Source: Natrialbaceae archaeon
Lineage (GTDB): Archaea; Halobacteriota; Halobacteria; Halobacteriales; Natrialbaceae
Direction of reading: 5' to 3'
DNA length: 6,808 bases
Assembly: GCA_003552325.1 (NCBI GenBank)
Contig: PUKM01000171.1
Coordinates: 1 to 6,808 of the forward strand
The notes under the pieces are model-generated. The model had not been told where the DNA came from. It did no database searches and saw nothing but the letters and a program-made list of their open reading frames with translations. The position numbers were made by a program, and so were the translations under genes. Shown here in pieces: positions 5,048-6,808 of the stretch; position 1 is the stretch's first letter, and each line of letters begins with the position of its first letter.

Positions 5048-5929
5048 ATGACGACACTCGAGGCGAAACAGACGGCCGCGATCAGTGACTTGGCCACCCA
5101 CGATGGCGTCCTCGTCGCCTTCTCCGGTGGGGTCGACTCGAGTACCGTCGCGGCGTTAGCCGCTGACGCCCTCGGCGAGCGGGCCGTTGCCTGCACCGCA
5201 AAGAGCGAAACCCTCCCTGCCGCCGAACTCGAGGATGCAAAGCGCGTCGCTGCCGAAATCGGCATCCGTCACGAGGTCGTCTCGTTCTCGGAACTCGACA
5301 GCGAGGCCTTCGTCGAGAACGACGGTGATCGCTGTTATCACTGCCGGACCATGCGCCTCGGGAAGATGCTCGAGAAGGCGCGCGAGCTCGGGATCGAAAC
5401 CGTCTGCGACGGGACGAACGCCGACGACCCTGGTGCTGGCCATCGACCCGGGTTGCGCGCGGTCGAGGAACTCGAGATCCACTCGCCACTGCTCACCCAC
5501 GGCTTTTCGAAGGCGGACGTTCGCGCAACCGCCGACCAGTATGGCCTCTCTGTCGCCGACAAACCTTCGATGGCGTGTCTGTCCTCGCGGATCCCGACAG
5601 GACTGCCCGTCACGGAAGCACGACTGAGCCGAATCGAACGCGCCGAGGCCCTGATCCGTCAGTGGGGCTTCGAGGGCTTTCGCGTCCGCGATCACGACGG
5701 TCTGGCCCGGATCGAAGTCGCGCCGGACGACCTCGAGGACGCGCTGGATCCAGCCTTCGTCGAGTCGGTACGTGATCCCCTCCAGGAGCTTGGATTCGAA
5801 CACGTCACGCTCGATCTCCACGGGTATCGAACGGGCAGCGTGAGTCCGGGTGGTGAGGAAGCTGTCGAGGGCGAGGACCCGCTGGTCGAGGACGTGTTCT
5901 CCGTGTCGTATCCAGGCGGCGACGAGTAA
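5048..5929 (+). CDS. larE: ATP-dependent sacrificial sulfur transferase LarE-type protein
   Basis: This 293-residue cytoplasmic protein belongs to the PP-loop ATP pyrophosphatase superfamily. The SGGVDSS motif (26-32) binds ATP. The segment KPSMACLSSRIPTG (172-185) contains C177, which matches the cysteine that characterised LarE sacrifices as sulfur donor. In such enzymes LarE adenylates and thiolates pyridinium-dicarboxylic acid mononucleotide on the way to the nickel-pincer nucleotide cofactor. A second pair, C96-YH-C99, precedes C177. This three-cysteine layout is associated with LarE forms that bind an iron-sulfur cluster. The DGTNADD stretch (121-127) is also typical. The ATG at 5048 lies about 20 residues before the PP-loop strand; an in-frame TTG at 5021 would add nine residues and is less likely. 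No larB, larC or racemase gene is visible nearby, so the cofactor's user lies elsewhere or differs. Confidence 0.9.
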   Translation: MTTLEAKQTAAISDLATHDGVLVAFSGGVDSSTVAALAADALGERAVACTAKSETLPAAELEDAKRVAAEIGIRHEVVSFSELDSEAFVENDGDRCYHCRTMRLGKMLEKARELGIETVCDGTNADDPGAGHRPGLRAVEELEIHSPLLTHGFSKADVRATADQYGLSVADKPSMACLSSRIPTGLPVTEARLSRIERAEALIRQWGFEGFRVRDHDGLARIEVAPDDLEDALDPAFVESVRDPLQELGFEHVTLDLHGYRTGSVSPGGEEAVEGEDPLVEDVFSVSYPGGDE

Positions 5930-5988
5930 GGTTTCTCGAGAGGGTCCGCCTTCATCGTGCCAAACCCACGACTCGAGCGGGCCGGAAA

Positions 5989-5997
5989 GGTAATACA
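5989..5997 (+). promoter_or_regulatory. Possible TATA element for the secreted protein gene
   Basis: GTAATACA within this stretch is the only AT-rich patch in the 90-base spacer after the LarE gene. Its centre is about 27 bases before the GTG at 6020, which fits a leaderless transcript and helps decide that start. Confidence 0.33.
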
Positions 5998-6019
5998 CGT
6001 GCTCGAGAGACAGTCTTTC

Positions 6020-6808
6020 GTGCACTCACGGGTATGCTGGATCGGGCTGTTGCTGGTGTGTTTGATGCTGGCTGTCGGGGTGGCTGCCGGCCCTGCCGGG
6101 GCTGATGAGGGGACGACCCTTCCCGATGTCGTCCACTCGGGTGAACCGGCACTCGAGATGGCGACCTCGGCCGAGGGAACGTTCGAAGCGACGCACGTCG
6201 ACCAGCTGGCGGTACAAAAAGTAACACAGTCCGCGCCAGTGGCCCAGAACGCGACTTCCGGGGGCAAAACGAGCGCCACCAGCGAAGACGCCGGGTTACT
6301 CGAGGAAACGGTCCACCTCGAGCACCACCCTGACCAGCCAGGGGAGTTCGAAGCCGTAGTGCAGTATGCCGTTCCCGACGTCGTCACCGAACTCGAGGTC
6401 CAGCCAGTTGACGGCGACGTCATCTCGAAAGCTGGGTTCGAGGAAACACCTGACGGCTCGTATGAGTGGGGCGTGGACGATTCCGAGAACGGTCCTGAAC
6501 TTCGACTCGCACTCAAGGCGAACCGGACGGATATCGGCCACCACGAACGCGGGCAGGACACCGATCACGCCCACCCCCACGAGCGCGGCGACGGCTACAC
6601 CTTCGGCGACACTGGCGAGTGGGGAATCGTCGCCGTTCCACAGCTCAACCTGGCCTGGAGCCAGACGGAGGCCGTCGGAACGACACAGACGGTAACCGTC
6701 GAGGACCAAGGCATTGCTGGCTCGAATATCGCGGTTTTCGGTCCCACTGAAACCCACGAGACCACGGTCGATGGGGAGACGATCACGCTCGCCGTCCCTG
6801 AGGCTGCC
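6020..6808 (+). CDS. Secreted protein, N-terminal part; possible metallopeptidase-like family
   Basis: This frame is open to the right edge (263 codons) and has no stop, so the gene is truncated by the window. Residues 1-28 form a Sec-type signal peptide: one Arg, a hydrophobic core at about 8-23, and a likely cut at AGA|D (28/29). The Cys residues in the core are not in a lipobox. The mature part has a Ser/Thr/Gly/Glu linker, then beta-rich segments: ETVHLEHHPDQPGEFEAVVQY, and later GEWGIVAVPQLNLAWS and AVFGPTETHETTVDGETI. These resemble the N-terminal region of haloarchaeal exported proteins that carry a gluzincin-type peptidase domain further on; this is from memory and the catalytic region is outside the window. 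A His-rich insertion lies at 174-187. Start: GTG 6020 is favoured by the TATA spacing; in-frame GTGs at 5999 and 5957 are alternatives. It may form its own unit downstream of LarE. Confidence 0.72.
   Translation, partial: MHSRVCWIGLLLVCLMLAVGVAAGPAGADEGTTLPDVVHSGEPALEMATSAEGTFEATHVDQLAVQKVTQSAPVAQNATSGGKTSATSEDAGLLEETVHLEHHPDQPGEFEAVVQYAVPDVVTELEVQPVDGDVISKAGFEETPDGSYEWGVDDSENGPELRLALKANRTDIGHHERGQDTDHAHPHERGDGYTFGDTGEWGIVAVPQLNLAWSQTEAVGTTQTVTVEDQGIAGSNIAVFGPTETHETTVDGETITLAVPEAA

Noticed and set aside
5933..5942. Possible terminator hairpin after the LarE gene around TCTCGAGA
   Set aside because: It is a self-complementary 8-mer with no loop and no T-run. CTCGAG-containing palindromes are abundant throughout the window.
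5156..6025. A 289-codon minus-strand frame opposite the LarE gene
   Set aside because: It is antisense to a clear LarE gene, has no TATA element, and has no recognisable motifs.
5692..6561. A 289-codon minus-strand frame opposite the end of LarE and the secreted protein
   Set aside because: It is Ser/Pro-rich low-complexity translation running across two plus-strand genes and the spacer between them, so it is a shadow frame.

Overview
This window looks like ordinary chromosome of a halophilic archaeon (class Halobacteria). The DNA is GC-rich. The predicted soluble proteins are rich in Asp and Glu. Promoters have TATA elements about 25 bases before starts that are often leaderless. CTAG is almost absent (I saw one), and CTCGAG is very common (about three dozen by eye). 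The CTCGAG habit suggests a Natrialba/Natrinema/Haloterrigena-like lineage, but that is only an inference. I see no tRNA, rRNA, CRISPR array, insertion sequence or integrase, and no gene-free stretch reaches 300 bases.

Layout: (1) 1-673, minus: a DUF2071 (YqjF-like) protein whose last residues lie beyond the left edge. (2) 793-1430, plus: a two-gene cassette of a four-helix membrane protein (DUF2178-like) and a 66-residue XRE/Cro-type regulator, joined by an ATGA overlap. It has a TATA box and a striking array of four alternating GTAAA/TTTAC half-sites over the transcription start. (3) 1431-2846, minus: a pyridine nucleotide-disulfide oxidoreductase (lipoamide dehydrogenase/mercuric reductase superfamily). 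Its stop codon abuts the regulator's stop codon inside a perfect 13-bp inverted repeat. (4) 2913-4103, minus: a PiT-like anion permease, probably co-transcribed with the oxidoreductase. (5) 4227-4943, minus: a conserved haloarchaeal protein of unknown function (DUF5828-like). (6) 5048-5929, plus: a LarE-type sulfur transferase, divergent from gene 5. (7) 6020 to the right edge, plus: the N-terminal part of a secreted protein, possibly a haloarchaeal metallopeptidase-like protein.

How the genes relate: the membrane protein and XRE regulator look like one self-regulated unit. The permease and oxidoreductase look like a second unit. LarE acts in nickel-pincer cofactor synthesis in characterised organisms, but no larB, larC or lactate racemase gene is visible here. 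The best leads are the operator array, the palindrome shared by two convergent gene ends, and the permease that has lost the Asn-Asp pair of both PiT signature repeats.
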